DNA of 38,430 nt from Humidesulfovibrio sp. (GCA_031292175.1 JARLHQ010000014.1:1-38430), one strand, 5' to 3'. Shown: positions 22,472 to 31,928, numbered from the stretch's first letter. Made by a program: numbers and translations. Notes: a model not told the origin generated them from the sequence alone.

Positions 22472-24271
22472 ATGACCGACCCAACGCCCGCTCCGCCATT
22501 GTCCGTCATCCCCGACAGCAAGCCCGGCACCCGGAAGAGATTTCTTCGGCAGGTCCTGCGCCTTGCCGGCCCCTATTGGAACTGCGAACGGCGTGTGAAG
22601 GTCCGCACCGCAACCCTGGTGTTGTTGCTGCTCACCATGGGCCAGGTCGCGCTCACCGTCTGGGGCAACTACTGGAACAGGGCGCTGTACGATGCGCTTG
22701 AACAGCGCTCCGTGCGTGGCGTGCTGATCCAGGTGGCGGTCTTCGCGTTGCTCCTTTTCTCCTCGATGGCTGTTACCGCGGCGCACCTGATGGTTAAACG
22801 CTGGCTCCAGATCGATTGGCGCGCCTGGCTGACCGAGCAGATGGTCGGGAGCTGGATGGGGGAGTCCCGCCACTATCGGCTGCTCTTTACTGTTGGCGCG
22901 CAAGACAACCCCGACCAGCGCATCGCCGAGGACATCCATATCGCGACGGAAAGCGCGATTGGGCTGGCCCATTCCCTGACCTACAGCCTGCTGACGCTGG
23001 GCATTTTCATCGACATCCTGTGGTCGGTGTCGGGCTCTGTCAATGTGCCGGGCTTCGACAACCTCCACGTGCCGGGCTACATGGTGCCGCTGGCGTTTCT
23101 TTACGCGATCCTGGGCAGCGGGTTCGGCTGGATATTCGGCCGCCCCCTGGTGCGCACCACCAATGCCCTGCAGACCGCGGAGGCGACGTTCCGTTTCGGC
23201 TTGTCGCGGGCGCGTGAGCATGCGGAAGCCATAGCGCTTACGCGGGGCGAACCGCGGGAGCGCATTGGTTCGTCACTGCGGTTTCGCCAGCTCATACGCG
23301 ATTGGAACCAGCAGTCGCTCGCCTACCTGGGCTTGATCTCCTTCGGCACGGTCTACGGGTCGCTGCTGCCGGTGCTGCCGATTCTGGTCGCGGCCCCCCA
23401 GTACATCCACGGGGTCATATCGCTCGGCGTGTTGATGCAGACCGCGCAGGCGTTCGAGCGCCTGACCTCCTCACTGTCCTGGCCGGTGGACTCCATCAGC
23501 GATATCGCGACCTGCCGCGCCTCGGCTGACCGCGTGCTCTCGCTGTACGAGGACATGGAACAACTGGACGCCACCACGCAGGCGCCGGGCACGCCGCGCA
23601 TCGTCCTGGAGCGCTCGGAGGGCGACAGTCTGGTGATCAAGGATCTGTGCATCGCCGAGTCCACGGGGCGCATCCTGGTCGAGCAGCTCAATGTCGACAT
23701 CCGTAAAGGCGAACGGGTGCTGATCGCGGGGGATCCGGCGGTGACCGAGAGCCTGTTCAAGGTGATCGGCGGGCTCTGGCCTTGGGGCGACGGACGGGTT
23801 TCGCTGCCGGGCGATGGCGACATGCTGTTCCTGGCCCAGCGCCCCTTCCTGCCTGAAGGCACCCTGCGCGAGGCCATTTGCTACCCGCGCCCCGCGGACG
23901 GCTTTTCCGCCGACGCAGTCCTTCAGGCGTTGGAAAGCGTGGGCCTGGCCCGGCTTGCTCCGCGCCTGGACCAGCCGGACAACTGGGAGCAGGTGCTGCC
24001 GCCGCGAACCCAGCAGCAATTGGGCTTTGCGCGGGCTCTGCTGCAGCAGCCGTCCTGGGTTTTTCTGGAGGAGGCCACAGACGCCTTTGATCCCGAGGGG
24101 GAGCGGCTCATTCTCGAGATGCTCTACCGTGAGCTGCCCAAGGCGACCGTGCTGAACATCAGCTTCCATCCGGGGCTCACGGAACTGCACAGCCGCACGC
24201 TCGTGCTGGGGCGGCCCGGCGAGACAAAGGTCCTGTTCGGCGGGCGGCGCGGAAGCAACGGCGTCCATTAA
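22472..24271 (+). CDS. ABCD/SbmA-type ABC transporter with degenerate ATPase domain (599 aa)
   Basis: N-terminal ABC_membrane_2 domain (about 25-340) with about six membrane segments and the family's NYWNRALYDALEQR and WRAWLTEQMVGSWM segments, then a nucleotide-binding domain (about 375-590). Relatives such as YddA and SbmA fusions move peptides or lipids. The ATPase domain is damaged at key points. Walker A reads GDPAVTES (420-427) with E426 in place of the lysine and one residue deleted. The signature reads LPPRTQQQ, not LSxGEQQ. Walker B is VFLEEATDAFD. Q456 and H566 remain. The reading frame is long and intact, so it is not an ordinary pseudogene; either ATP hydrolysis was lost, or a partner supplies it. 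No ribosome site is visible before the ATG. Confidence 0.85.
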   Translation: MTDPTPAPPLSVIPDSKPGTRKRFLRQVLRLAGPYWNCERRVKVRTATLVLLLLTMGQVALTVWGNYWNRALYDALEQRSVRGVLIQVAVFALLLFSSMAVTAAHLMVKRWLQIDWRAWLTEQMVGSWMGESRHYRLLFTVGAQDNPDQRIAEDIHIATESAIGLAHSLTYSLLTLGIFIDILWSVSGSVNVPGFDNLHVPGYMVPLAFLYAILGSGFGWIFGRPLVRTTNALQTAEATFRFGLSRAREHAEAIALTRGEPRERIGSSLRFRQLIRDWNQQSLAYLGLISFGTVYGSLLPVLPILVAAPQYIHGVISLGVLMQTAQAFERLTSSLSWPVDSISDIATCRASADRVLSLYEDMEQLDATTQAPGTPRIVLERSEGDSLVIKDLCIAESTGRILVEQLNVDIRKGERVLIAGDPAVTESLFKVIGGLWPWGDGRVSLPGDGDMLFLAQRPFLPEGTLREAICYPRPADGFSADAVLQALESVGLARLAPRLDQPDNWEQVLPPRTQQQLGFARALLQQPSWVFLEEATDAFDPEGERLILEMLYRELPKATVLNISFHPGLTELHSRTLVLGRPGETKVLFGGRRGSNGVH

Positions 24272-25389
24272 AACCGAGGCGGCAGCCAGCCCCTTTCGAC
24301 GCAGTCGCGGAAACACCACTCCGGCGTGGTCTCGGTGCGGTAGCTCCAAAAGAACCAGCCGCGGTACAGCTCATAGGTGAGCAGTTGCGCCGCGCCGTAG
24401 GCGCGGTAGGCGACGTCCCGCTGGAATTCGCCCATGCGGCTCAGGGCATGGTCATACGGCCCCTCGGCCCAGAGGGAGACGACCTCCAGGTTCAACCCCA
24501 GGCTCCATTCGCCCACGATGGTGGGCAACTTGAGCTCCCTCTCAATGTCCTGGGCCTCTTCCCGCCACAGGTCTCCGGCCTTGTGCAGGTGGCCGTGGAT
24601 ATCCATGTCGAGATCCTCGCGGCTGAAGCACTGGTAACGGTGGATGTCGAACAGCACGTTCTGGTGCCGTGGCGGCTGCATGAACCCCAGGTACTCGCGG
24701 TGCGAGCGGAAGCCGTCGTGGAAGATGATCGCCACGCGTTCCGGCGGACAAAACGCGCGGATCGCGTCGTAGGCGCGCAGGTAGAACCCTTCGAGCAGCG
24801 CCGTGGGCACGTCCCAGCGTGGCTCGTTGAGCAGTTCGATGCCGTGGAGCGCGGGTGCGGAACGGTAGCGCTCAGCCAGCCGCCCCAGCACCTGGACCGA
24901 ATGCGCCAGATATTCTTCCCGCGTGTGCCATTCGCACACGTCCATGATGCCGCCGTTGTCGAAGCCGTTCTGGCAGCCGGGGGCGGCGTGGAAGTCGAGG
25001 ATGACGCGGAGGCCGAACTCCGCCGCCCAGGCCAGCGCGCGGTCGAGCACGTCGATGCCGCCCTCCACAAAGGGGTGCGGATTTGTTCCGTACTTGCTGT
25101 GATAAGGGTAGGGCGGGCCGAAGATCCAATGCCCGAGCGGGATGCGCACCGCATTGATGCCGACGCCCGCGAGCCACGCGAAGTCCTCCCGCGTGATGAA
25201 ACGCTCCCAGTGCGCGCGCAGCCGCTCGGCCGCCTTTGGGCCCAATTCCGCGCACCAGGTGGTTTCATCCGTCGCCTCAAGCCCTTCGAAGAGGCTCGGG
25301 GTCATCCATTTCTCAAGCAGCAGCCAGCCGCCGAGATTGACGCCACGCAGGTGAGTGGGGGGAGTGGGCGCTTGGGCAGTGTCCGGCAT
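24268..25389 (-). CDS. Glycoside hydrolase family 5, exo-beta-1,3-glucanase-like (373 aa)
   Basis: TIM-barrel hydrolase resembling exo-1,3-beta-glucanases of GH5. Visible: LRGVNLGGWLLLEKW (14-28), GINAVRIPLGHW (77-88), LDFHAAPGCQNG (131-142), acid/base E189 in ELLNEPRW, a late HRYQCF, and nucleophile E294 in VGEWSL. There is no signal peptide, so it acts in the cytoplasm or on imported or self-made glucan. Start uncertain: ATG 25389 fits the domain edge; ATG 25410 is 7 codons earlier; neither has a strong ribosome site. The 3' end overlaps the ABC gene on the other strand by 4 bases, so the pair is convergent. Confidence 0.85.
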   Translation of the reverse strand: MPDTAQAPTPPTHLRGVNLGGWLLLEKWMTPSLFEGLEATDETTWCAELGPKAAERLRAHWERFITREDFAWLAGVGINAVRIPLGHWIFGPPYPYHSKYGTNPHPFVEGGIDVLDRALAWAAEFGLRVILDFHAAPGCQNGFDNGGIMDVCEWHTREEYLAHSVQVLGRLAERYRSAPALHGIELLNEPRWDVPTALLEGFYLRAYDAIRAFCPPERVAIIFHDGFRSHREYLGFMQPPRHQNVLFDIHRYQCFSREDLDMDIHGHLHKAGDLWREEAQDIERELKLPTIVGEWSLGLNLEVVSLWAEGPYDHALSRMGEFQRDVAYRAYGAAQLLTYELYRGWFFWSYRTETTPEWCFRDCVERGWLPPRF

Positions 25390-25589
25390 GTCTGTGTCTC
25401 GCAGTCCCATCGAGTTGGTTCGGCTGCATGTTCGGGAGGGCCAGCAGGTCCCATCGATGGGGGGAGACCCGCTTGATTCGCCTCTGGAAGTTGGCCTACT
25501 CTTCATGTTAGTCTGCATCCGCCCCTGGGCGCAAGAGGATACGCTCCGGTGGCGGACCCAGGTGTCGGCAAAATATTGGGGGAAGCACA

Positions 25590-26189
25590 GTGGTGAAGGC
25601 ATCAGAAGCGAAAAGATGGATATATGCGCAAGGCGATCTGGACGGCGCCTGCTTTCTGTACAGCATCGTCAACGCGTTCATCGCCTTGACGCACGGAGAG
25701 CTTGGCTTTGCCTCGATCTGCAAAGCGTTTGGCCAGGTCGACTTTCCGGGTGATTTTTTGAACGGAGAGGTCGGGACGACCGGGCATTACGACGGAAATT
25801 ACGACATGCTGCGCGACAACATGCAGCGCGTGCTGGCGGCGCTGGGGGAGGCGCGTTTCCAGGTTTCGCGCATCGCGGGAGCGTTCGCTCTATCCGACGT
25901 CGCTTCCAAGGTTGGCCACGACAGCGTCGTTGTCGTGCGGTACAAGGGGGATTCGAAATACGCGCAGAACGTCGACCACTGGGTGTGCGCTGTTGATTGC
26001 GACCCATCACGGCAACTCTTGCATGTCGCCTGCTCCATCCGTCTGTTGAAGGCGTGCGGCGGCGCGTCCTGCCATTATGCGGAACATCATTGCGCGCGTT
26101 ATGAAAGATGGTCCAATGACATCTTGTCCGCCGCATATCCGCATGTGCTTGTGGAGGGAGAAGCCTTCCAGGTGTCGCTGCCCGTCTAG
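25590..26189 (+). CDS. Papain-fold-like cysteine-peptidase-type protein of unknown role (199 aa)
   Basis: Starts with GTG behind GGGGGA (7 bases). I do not recognise a named family, but the layout is that of a papain/C39-type fold: Q14-x6-C21 at the start of a helix (GACFLYSIVNAF), then a strand with H130 (VDHWVCAV) and D136 or D138 behind it, as an oxyanion Gln, catalytic Cys, His and Asp would be placed. Several other cysteines lie near the C-terminus. No signal peptide or membrane segment. It is divergent from the GH5 gene (200-base gap) and convergent with the MacAB-like operon. A processing protease or toxin/effector-like role is possible but unsupported. Confidence 0.6.
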   Translation: MVKASEAKRWIYAQGDLDGACFLYSIVNAFIALTHGELGFASICKAFGQVDFPGDFLNGEVGTTGHYDGNYDMLRDNMQRVLAALGEARFQVSRIAGAFALSDVASKVGHDSVVVVRYKGDSKYAQNVDHWVCAVDCDPSRQLLHVACSIRLLKACGGASCHYAEHHCARYERWSNDILSAAYPHVLVEGEAFQVSLPV

Positions 26190-26262
26190 TCTGGCTCTTG
26201 CGCCCTCTTCCGTGCTCCGCCGGTCGCAGGTGGCGCGCGGTTCGCGGGTGGTCCCGGGAGCT

Positions 26263-27432
26263 TTACACCGTCCGCAGGGCGTCCACGATCTTTATGCGCG
26301 CCGCGTGCACCGCCGGGATGAGCCCGCCCACCAACCCCATGCCCAGGCCAAAGCACAGGGAGAGGAACACGATGCCTGGCGTCAGGGTGAAGCCGAAGGC
26401 CAGCTCGGAAAAGGTCTGGAAGTTCATGGTGGAGATGGTGAACAGTTGCAGGCCGGAGGCCGCGGCCAGCCCCACCAGTCCGCCCAGCAGACCGAGCAGC
26501 AGCGCCTCCATGATGAAGGCGCGCAAGATGGTCCGCCTGGGGAAGCCCAAGGCGCGCAGTGTGCCTATCTCCCCCGTCCGCCCGGCCACGGCCGAATACA
26601 TGGTGATCATGGCGCCAATCATGGCGCCGATTGAGAACACCGCCGTAAGTGAGATGCCCATGATGCGCAGGAACTTGGCCATCATTTCCGACTGCTCGGC
26701 GTAGAACACGCTTTCGGGCTTCGTGGTCAACTGCAGGCGCGGGTCGGACTCGATGCCCTGCCGGAAGGGCTCGAACCCGGCGGAACCTTCGCGCAGCTTG
26801 GCCAGAACAAGGGTGTAGGCCGAGCGGCGGAAAGCGCTCATGAACTGGTCGCAGTCGCCCCAAATTTCTGAATTGAAGCCCGTGGCCCCGGCGTCGAATA
26901 TGCCCACCACGGTCCACTCGCGCAGGCCGAAGCGTATCCGCTCGCCCAAGCCCGCCCCCTCGAAGCGGCGGGCGACGCTCTCCCCGGCCAGGATCTCCGT
27001 GGAGCCGGGGCGGGGCAGACGCCCGGCCTTGAGGCGGACCTGCGGGCGCAGCTCCAGGGACTTGGGGCCGATGCCACGCAGCACGACGTTGGATACCGTC
27101 CCACCGCCCCTTTTCGGCAGGCCCATCAGCACCACCAGCTCGCGCACGGCCAGCGGGGCGCCATCCGCGGCGCGGTCGATCTCCGGCCTGGTCTCCACCA
27201 GGGGGGCCGCCGCGCGGTCCACCACGGACTCGATTTCGCTTTTGGAGCCCTTGCGCAGCACAATGGCGTTGCCCGGCTGGCCCGTCTGCACCAGGGTCGA
27301 CCGCAGGCCCTCCGCCAGCATGAGCGCCGCGGCGAAGACGAAGACCACCAGCGCCATGCCTCCGGCGGTGAAGAAGGTCGTGAGCCGGCGTGTGAGCAGA
27401 TTGCGCAGGCTGTAGGAGATGAGCGAGGCCAT
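26263..27432 (-). CDS. FtsX/MacB-type ABC permease B (389 aa)
   Basis: Export permease with one N-terminal membrane segment (FFTAGGMALVVFVFAAALML), a large periplasmic MacB_PCD-like domain (about 45-265), and three C-terminal segments including MGISLTAVFSIGAMIGAMIT and the FtsX motif TGEIGTLRALGFPRRTIL. The ATG at 27432 overlaps the stop of the upstream permease by 1 base (TGATG); longer in-frame readings into that gene are shadows. Last gene of a four-gene operon with a second permease, an ATPase and an adaptor. Exported substrate unknown. Confidence 0.9.
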   Translation of the reverse strand: MASLISYSLRNLLTRRLTTFFTAGGMALVVFVFAAALMLAEGLRSTLVQTGQPGNAIVLRKGSKSEIESVVDRAAAPLVETRPEIDRAADGAPLAVRELVVLMGLPKRGGGTVSNVVLRGIGPKSLELRPQVRLKAGRLPRPGSTEILAGESVARRFEGAGLGERIRFGLREWTVVGIFDAGATGFNSEIWGDCDQFMSAFRRSAYTLVLAKLREGSAGFEPFRQGIESDPRLQLTTKPESVFYAEQSEMMAKFLRIMGISLTAVFSIGAMIGAMITMYSAVAGRTGEIGTLRALGFPRRTILRAFIMEALLLGLLGGLVGLAAASGLQLFTISTMNFQTFSELAFGFTLTPGIVFLSLCFGLGMGLVGGLIPAVHAARIKIVDALRTV

Positions 27433-28589
27433 CAGCCGATTCTCCGCATGGCCTGGGCGATGCCCACATGGCTGGCGCGCAGGGCGGGAGCGATCCCGGC
27501 GGCCACGCCCACGGCCAGGGCGGCGATCCCCTGCAGCAGCACCGTGGTGTGCGACACCTGAAAGATGGGGAAGAACTGGCTCACGGCACTGCCGAAGGCC
27601 GCCGCGGCCGGAAAGGTCAGTGCGCAGCCCAGGGCGCTGCCGATGCCCGCGATGGCCAGGGACTCGCCCATGATGAGCAGCGCCAGGTAGCCGCCGCCGA
27701 AGCCCAGGGCCTTCAGCGCGGCGAACTCGCCCATGCGCTCGCGCGCGCTCATGGCCATCGTGTTGGCCGCCACGGCCAGGATGATGAGCACGACCAGGGA
27801 CGAGACCAGTTGAATGGCCGTCACGATGGCCCCGCTCATGGAGATGAAGCTCATCTGAAAGGCCTTTTCCGTCTCCGTCAGGGTCTCGGCCAGGGAGTTG
27901 GCGAAACGCTGGTCCACCGCGCGGGAGATCTCCGCCGCATGGTCGCCGCTGTCGATGCCGATGATGAAGAACCCGGTTTGATCGGCCCGGCTCGGGCTGG
28001 TCTTCTTCAGGGTCTCGTTCAGGTAGTCCCAATGGAAGAGCAGCTGCGTCTCGTCCACGTGTGTGTCGCGGCCGTGGTAGATGGCGCGCACGGTCATGTC
28101 CCAATTGCCTGGATAGATGGTGCCCTTGAGGGTCACCTGATCGCCCACCTTCCAGCCGAAGCGTTCGGCTAGCTTGGCCCCGATGACGCAGCCCTTGCGG
28201 TCGTGCAGGAAGTCCGCTTTCTGGTTCTCCGCCAGCCGCAGCTCCGGGTACAGGTCGAAATAGGTGCGGGTGTCCACGGCGAAGTTGGGGAAGAAGTTCT
28301 TCTCATCGATGTAGACCCCGCCGAACCAGCTGCCCGCGCACACCGTGGTCACGCCTTCCACGCCGCGGATCTGCTCGGCGTAGTGTATGGGGAGCGGGAA
28401 AATGAGCGAGATGGCGTTGCGCGTCACTAGGCGCGTGGACGAGGAGGCCTCCACCCCGGCGTACCAGGCGTCCACGGTGGTGCGCAAAAGTCCGAACGAG
28501 AGCACGCTCATGGCGATGCCCAGGATGGTGAGCGCGTTGCGCAGCCTGTGCCGCGAAAGGTTTTTAAGAATGAAGATGAAGGTCAGCAT
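27432..28589 (-). CDS. FtsX/MacB-type ABC permease A (385 aa)
   Basis: Partner of permease B, with the same layout: N-terminal segment ([17 protein letters not shown]), periplasmic domain about 50-260, and three C-terminal segments with [19 protein letters not shown] as the FtsX motif. Two different permeases would make a heterodimer, unlike the MacB homodimer. The start overlaps the ATPase gene by 26 bases, so the two are translationally coupled. Confidence 0.9.
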   Translation of the reverse strand: MLTFIFILKNLSRHRLRNALTILGIAMSVLSFGLLRTTVDAWYAGVEASSSTRLVTRNAISLIFPLPIHYAEQIRGVEGVTTVCAGSWFGGVYIDEKNFFPNFAVDTRTYFDLYPELRLAENQKADFLHDRKGCVIGAKLAERFGWKVGDQVTLKGTIYPGNWDMTVRAIYHGRDTHVDETQLLFHWDYLNETLKKTSPSRADQTGFFIIGIDSGDHAAEISRAVDQRFANSLAETLTETEKAFQMSFISMSGAIVTAIQLVSSLVVLIILAVAANTMAMSARERMGEFAALKALGFGGGYLALLIMGESLAIAGIGSALGCALTFPAAAAFGSAVSQFFPIFQVSHTTVLLQGIAALAVGVAAGIAPALRASHVGIAQAMRRIG

Positions 28590-29271
28590 TGGTCAGGAGG
28601 CCCTTCTCCAGGCTGCGGACCAGGTGGGCGCGTTCCGCCGCCCTGGGGTCGTGGGTGACCATGACGATGGTTTTGCCCAGGCTTTCATTTAAGCCCGCCA
28701 TAAGATCCAGGATGTCCTTCGCGGAACTGCGGTCCAGGTCGCCCGTGGGTTCGTCGGCCACCAGGATGTCCGGATCGGTGACGATGGCCCGGGCGATGGC
28801 CGTGCGCTGCTGCTGCCCGCCGGAAAGTTCCCCGGGCCGGTGGTCCATGCGGTCGGCGAGGCCGACCAGCGCAAGCGCGGCCCGCGCGTGCTCGCGCCGT
28901 TCCCGCCGGGACAGCGGCGAGAGCAATAGCGGCAGCTCCACGTTCTCCAGGGCATTCAACACCGGAATGAGGTTGTAGAACTGGAAGATGAAGCCCACGC
29001 TTCGGCTGCGCCAGTAGGCCAGTTCGCCCTCGGTCAGGGTGGTGATGTCCGTGCCGCCCACGAGGATGGCGCCGCTGTCCACGCGGTCGATGCCGGCGAT
29101 GAGGTTCAAGAGCGTGCTCTTGCCCGATCCGGATGGTCCCATGAGCGCCAGAAATTCGCCCGGTTCGATGCGGAAGCTGACGCCCTGGAGCACGGCCACG
29201 GTTTGCTGGCCGCGCGTGTAGGACTTGGAAACGTCGCGCAGCTCGATGGCTGGGCTGGCCGGTCCGTTCAC
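28564..29271 (-). CDS. LolD/MacB-type ABC ATPase (235 aa)
   Basis: Intact ATPase of the exporter: Walker [11 protein letters not shown]-loop FQFYNLIP, signature [15 protein letters not shown], Walker [14 protein letters not shown]-loop VTHDPRA. Length and motifs are of LolD/MacB type, acting as a mechanotransmission ATPase on the two FtsX-type permeases. It overlaps the adaptor gene by 4 bases at its start. Confidence 0.93.
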   Translation of the reverse strand: MNGPASPAIELRDVSKSYTRGQQTVAVLQGVSFRIEPGEFLALMGPSGSGKSTLLNLIAGIDRVDSGAILVGGTDITTLTEGELAYWRSRSVGFIFQFYNLIPVLNALENVELPLLLSPLSRRERREHARAALALVGLADRMDHRPGELSGGQQQRTAIARAIVTDPDILVADEPTGDLDRSSAKDILDLMAGLNESLGKTIVMVTHDPRAAERAHLVRSLEKGLLTNADLHLHS

Positions 29272-30515
29272 CGACGCACCGAAACCTTGCCGCCGTCGCC
29301 CATTCGAGCGGGGGGATTCAGCACCACGCGCGTGCCCGGCTTGGGACCGCGCACCAACTCCACAAAGTCGCCGATCCGAGCGCCGGTTTCCACCGTGGCC
29401 GCCTTGGCCACACCGTTTTCCACGACGAAGACGAGCTTGGCTCCGGCGCGTTCGGCCACCGCCCCGGCAGGCACGGCCACGCGCGGCGAGCGTTCGCTGT
29501 CGCCCAGTTCATGGTCCAGAAAGGCCACCTTGGCGCTCATTTCCGGCAGAATGCGCGGGTCGAGCTTGCGAAAGGTGACCTTGACCATCACCGAGGCCTT
29601 GCTGCGGTCCGCCGTGGGCACGATCATGTGCACGAAGCCGGGGAAGCGCTCGCCCGGCAGGGCGTCGAGGGTGATCTCGCAGGGCTGGCCGTCCTTGACT
29701 TTGGCCACGTTGGATTCGGACACGTCCGTCTCCACCAGCAGCGAATGCATGTCGGCCACCGTGACCACGCTGGCCTTGGCGTTGGCCGCGGCGCCAAGCG
29801 GGGTCACGATGTCGCCCAGGTCGGCATTCTTCGTCAGCACCACGGCATCGAAGGGTGCGCGCAGCAGCGTATACTCCAGCGCCGCCTGGCTCTCACGCGA
29901 GGCGGCGCGCGAGGCGCCGGTGTTCCAGGTGGCGGCGTCCAGCGCGGCCTTGGCCTTCTTGTAGCGCGCCTCGGCGGTGTCGAAGTCGGACTGGGAGATG
30001 ATGTGCTCGTCCACCAGCTTTTTCATGCGCTCGTAGTTGCGCGTGGCGTCGGCAAGCTCGGCGCGGCCGCTCTCAATGTCGGCCTGCGAGGCCTTGAGTG
30101 TGGCCTCGGCGCGGTCATTGGCGGCCAGCACGTCGTCGCGTTCGAGCTTGGCGATGACTTCGCCTTCATACACGAGGCTGCCTTCCTCAACGCCCAACCA
30201 GATGAGCCTGGCCGTGGTTTTGGAGGCGACGGACGCCTTGCGCTGGGCCGTGACGTAGCCGCTGGCGTTCAGTATGGTGGCGCCCAGGGACGGGTAGACT
30301 TGGCTTACGCTTGTCGTCTCCACCTCCAAGGCGGGGGGGAAGAGCAGCCGAAAGGCCAGGCCAGCCAGGACCAAAGCGCAGGCAAGAGTTGCCCAGCGCA
30401 TCCATGGTTTGAGGCGCAGGCGCGCGAACCCGCCGCCCTTCTGCGCGGCCGGCTGAGCGCCGGTCCCCCAAGAGGATTTGTCGATCTTCAGATACTTCAA
30501 CGTGTCATCGCCCAT
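29268..30515 (-). CDS. Periplasmic adaptor (HlyD/MacA-like) of the exporter (415 aa)
   Basis: Membrane-fusion protein with a cytoplasmic tail of about 37 residues, one anchor (about 38-58), a lipoyl half ([20 protein letters not shown]), a helical hairpin (about 125-205, rich in Ala/Glu/Lys) and beta-barrel segments ([21 protein letters not shown]). It joins the inner-membrane permeases to an outer-membrane channel; no TolC-like gene lies in the window. First gene of the operon. An inverted repeat AGACCT-N7-AGGTCT lies 18-36 bases before its ATG. Confidence 0.9.
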   Translation of the reverse strand: MGDDTLKYLKIDKSSWGTGAQPAAQKGGGFARLRLKPWMRWATLACALVLAGLAFRLLFPPALEVETTSVSQVYPSLGATILNASGYVTAQRKASVASKTTARLIWLGVEEGSLVYEGEVIAKLERDDVLAANDRAEATLKASQADIESGRAELADATRNYERMKKLVDEHIISQSDFDTAEARYKKAKAALDAATWNTGASRAASRESQAALEYTLLRAPFDAVVLTKNADLGDIVTPLGAAANAKASVVTVADMHSLLVETDVSESNVAKVKDGQPCEITLDALPGERFPGFVHMIVPTADRSKASVMVKVTFRKLDPRILPEMSAKVAFLDHELGDSERSPRVAVPAGAVAERAGAKLVFVVENGVAKAATVETGARIGDFVELVRGPKPGTRVVLNPPARMGDGGKVSVRR

Positions 30516-30798
30516 GGTCCCTATCCCGTTACAGACCTTTTGTTCAGGTCTCTGTTAGCAAGTCGTGTGCCTGTGCGCTTCTGGAAAAAAGCGGCGCTTT
30601 TCGCACCCCCGCGCTAGGGCCGGACGCCGCCCCGCTGCGGACTATGCTGGAGTCCAGCATGCGTCAAGGGCCAACGCCCAGCGTGTCCCAGGCGTAAGCC
30701 AAGCGCGCCGTCCCTTCGCCTCGCGGGACGCGGGGGAGCAGTACAACTAGCAGAGGGCAGAGGGGGGAGATTGTATAAAAGCGACACGCGGCAAATCG
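30516..30798. other. Intergenic region between the AraC gene and the export operon, with three inverted repeats
   Basis: AGACCT (30533-30538) and AGGTCT (30546-30551) lie in the likely leader of the adaptor gene. AAAAGC/GCTTTT (30587-30601) with T runs on both strands is a weak terminator candidate. ATGCTGG (30644-30650) and CCAGCAT (30654-30660), a 7-bp repeat with a 3-base centre about 130 bases upstream of the adaptor start, may be an operator. No gene seen. Confidence 0.45.
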
Positions 30799-31593
30799 CT
30801 AGGTGGCGCCATGGTGGCTGACGCGGGTGTGCATTCCCGCATGGGCTTCCAAAAGATCGTGCGGCGCCTTCTCGCTGGGAAGCCGCCCGGTCATCTCCTT
30901 GAATTCGCGGATCATGTGCGATTGGTCTGCATAGCCACACGCGACGGCGAGTTCGGTCAGGCTGCCATGGATGCGGGCATTCAGGTTCAAGAGCAGCCGA
31001 CGGAAGCGCACCAGCCTCGACAGCTGCTTCGGCGAGAGCCCAAGCTCTTTGCGGAACAGACGCTCCAGACTGCGCCGCGTGGTGCCCAGCCCGTCCGCGA
31101 GAGCCTGGATCTGAAGGCCGCCCCCGTGGGCCTCCAGTACGCTTGTGGCCAAGTGGCAGCGTTTGTCACGCAGGAGGGAGCCTGTGCCGCGCAGTTGCGC
31201 TTCCAGGAAACGGCTGCGCGTGACGAAGTCCGGCAGGGCGAGCAGGCGTTCGGATAGGGAGCCGATATCCTCGCCAAAAAGCCGCGGGATGTCGACGAAG
31301 GTGTCCACAAGTTCGGAGGGGCACACGTCCGCCAGGCTTGGCGGCTCCGCGCAAGGGAAGACAATGCCCAGATAGTCCGAGCTTTCGTCGAACTCTACGC
31401 GGGTCAGCTCTGTCACCGGCCCCAGCAGCACCAGCTGACAGCTGCAGGGCGAAAAGCGGAGGATCAGGTTCATGTTGCCGGAGGGGAGGATGTTGTAGGA
31501 TCCCATGCCCCGCCCCGGCATGCCCTGGACACCCCAGCAGACCCGCAGTTTTCCCGCCGCGTTCAGAATTTCTTGCTCAATGGACTGGTTCAT
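30799..31593 (-). CDS. AraC-family transcriptional regulator (264 aa)
   Basis: The C-terminal 100 residues carry the two helix-turn-helix motifs of AraC/XylS: LQIQALADGLGTTRRSLERL and the LTELAVACGYADQSHMIREF stretch ending near a GRLPSE segment. The N-terminal 150 residues form a cupin-like sensing domain without a recognised ligand. It has its own promoter (31612-31640). The next genes in the same direction are the MacAB-like exporter, so control of that operon is likely but inferred. AGGA lies 9 bases before the ATG. Confidence 0.9.
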   Translation of the reverse strand: MNQSIEQEILNAAGKLRVCWGVQGMPGRGMGSYNILPSGNMNLILRFSPCSCQLVLLGPVTELTRVEFDESSDYLGIVFPCAEPPSLADVCPSELVDTFVDIPRLFGEDIGSLSERLLALPDFVTRSRFLEAQLRGTGSLLRDKRCHLATSVLEAHGGGLQIQALADGLGTTRRSLERLFRKELGLSPKQLSRLVRFRRLLLNLNARIHGSLTELAVACGYADQSHMIREFKEMTGRLPSEKAPHDLLEAHAGMHTRVSHHGAT

Positions 31594-31928
31594 CGCGTGC
31601 TTCCTGTTGGGAATATACGGGGTGCGCTGGTGTTGTGCAACAGCATATTCCGGCCAAGCGCCAGAGCATCTTTAAGATCATTATAGAGCTACAAAAACAA
31701 TGCAAGAAGCGATGCGATGCTGCAATAATGGACGAACGCATGGCTTTCTGACAGCACTTTCAAGATAAGAAAGCCGTGTCACCAAGCTCTGATGTCAAAG
31801 AGAAACGTTTTTGCTTGGGTGAAAATGCCAGAGATTGGCATCACTGGAGCGCACCACAAGGCCTTCTTTGGTGTATTATGCCATTTCTGACTCTGATTGA
31901 AAAAATGGTGGCAAATGCCTTTCGAATT
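31594..31928. other. AT-richer intergenic region with two perfect inverted repeats
   Basis: GGCTTTCT (31742-31749) and AGAAAGCC (31768-31775), 8 bp with an 18-base loop, and ATGCCA-gagat-TGGCAT (31825-31841). Either could end the glycosyltransferase transcript or bind a regulator. Base composition is lower in GC than the flanking genes. No gene seen. Confidence 0.45.
31612..31640 (-). promoter_or_regulatory. Sigma-70 promoter of the AraC gene with overlapping palindrome
   Basis: On the minus strand TTGCAC (31635-31640), a 17-base spacer and TATATT (31612-31617). The arms TGTTG and CAACA around the centre CA overlap the -35 and could be an autoregulatory operator. The leader would be about 12 bases. 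Confidence 0.65.

Noticed and set aside
22472..24271. Treating the ABC protein as a pseudogene
   Set aside because: The frame is uninterrupted over 599 codons, and membrane-domain and Q/H-loop residues are kept, so loss of motifs is more likely a change of function.
27433..28104. Longer 613-codon reading of permease B
   Set aside because: The added N-terminal part is the out-of-frame shadow of permease A; the ATG at 27432 starts a normal FtsX-type protein.
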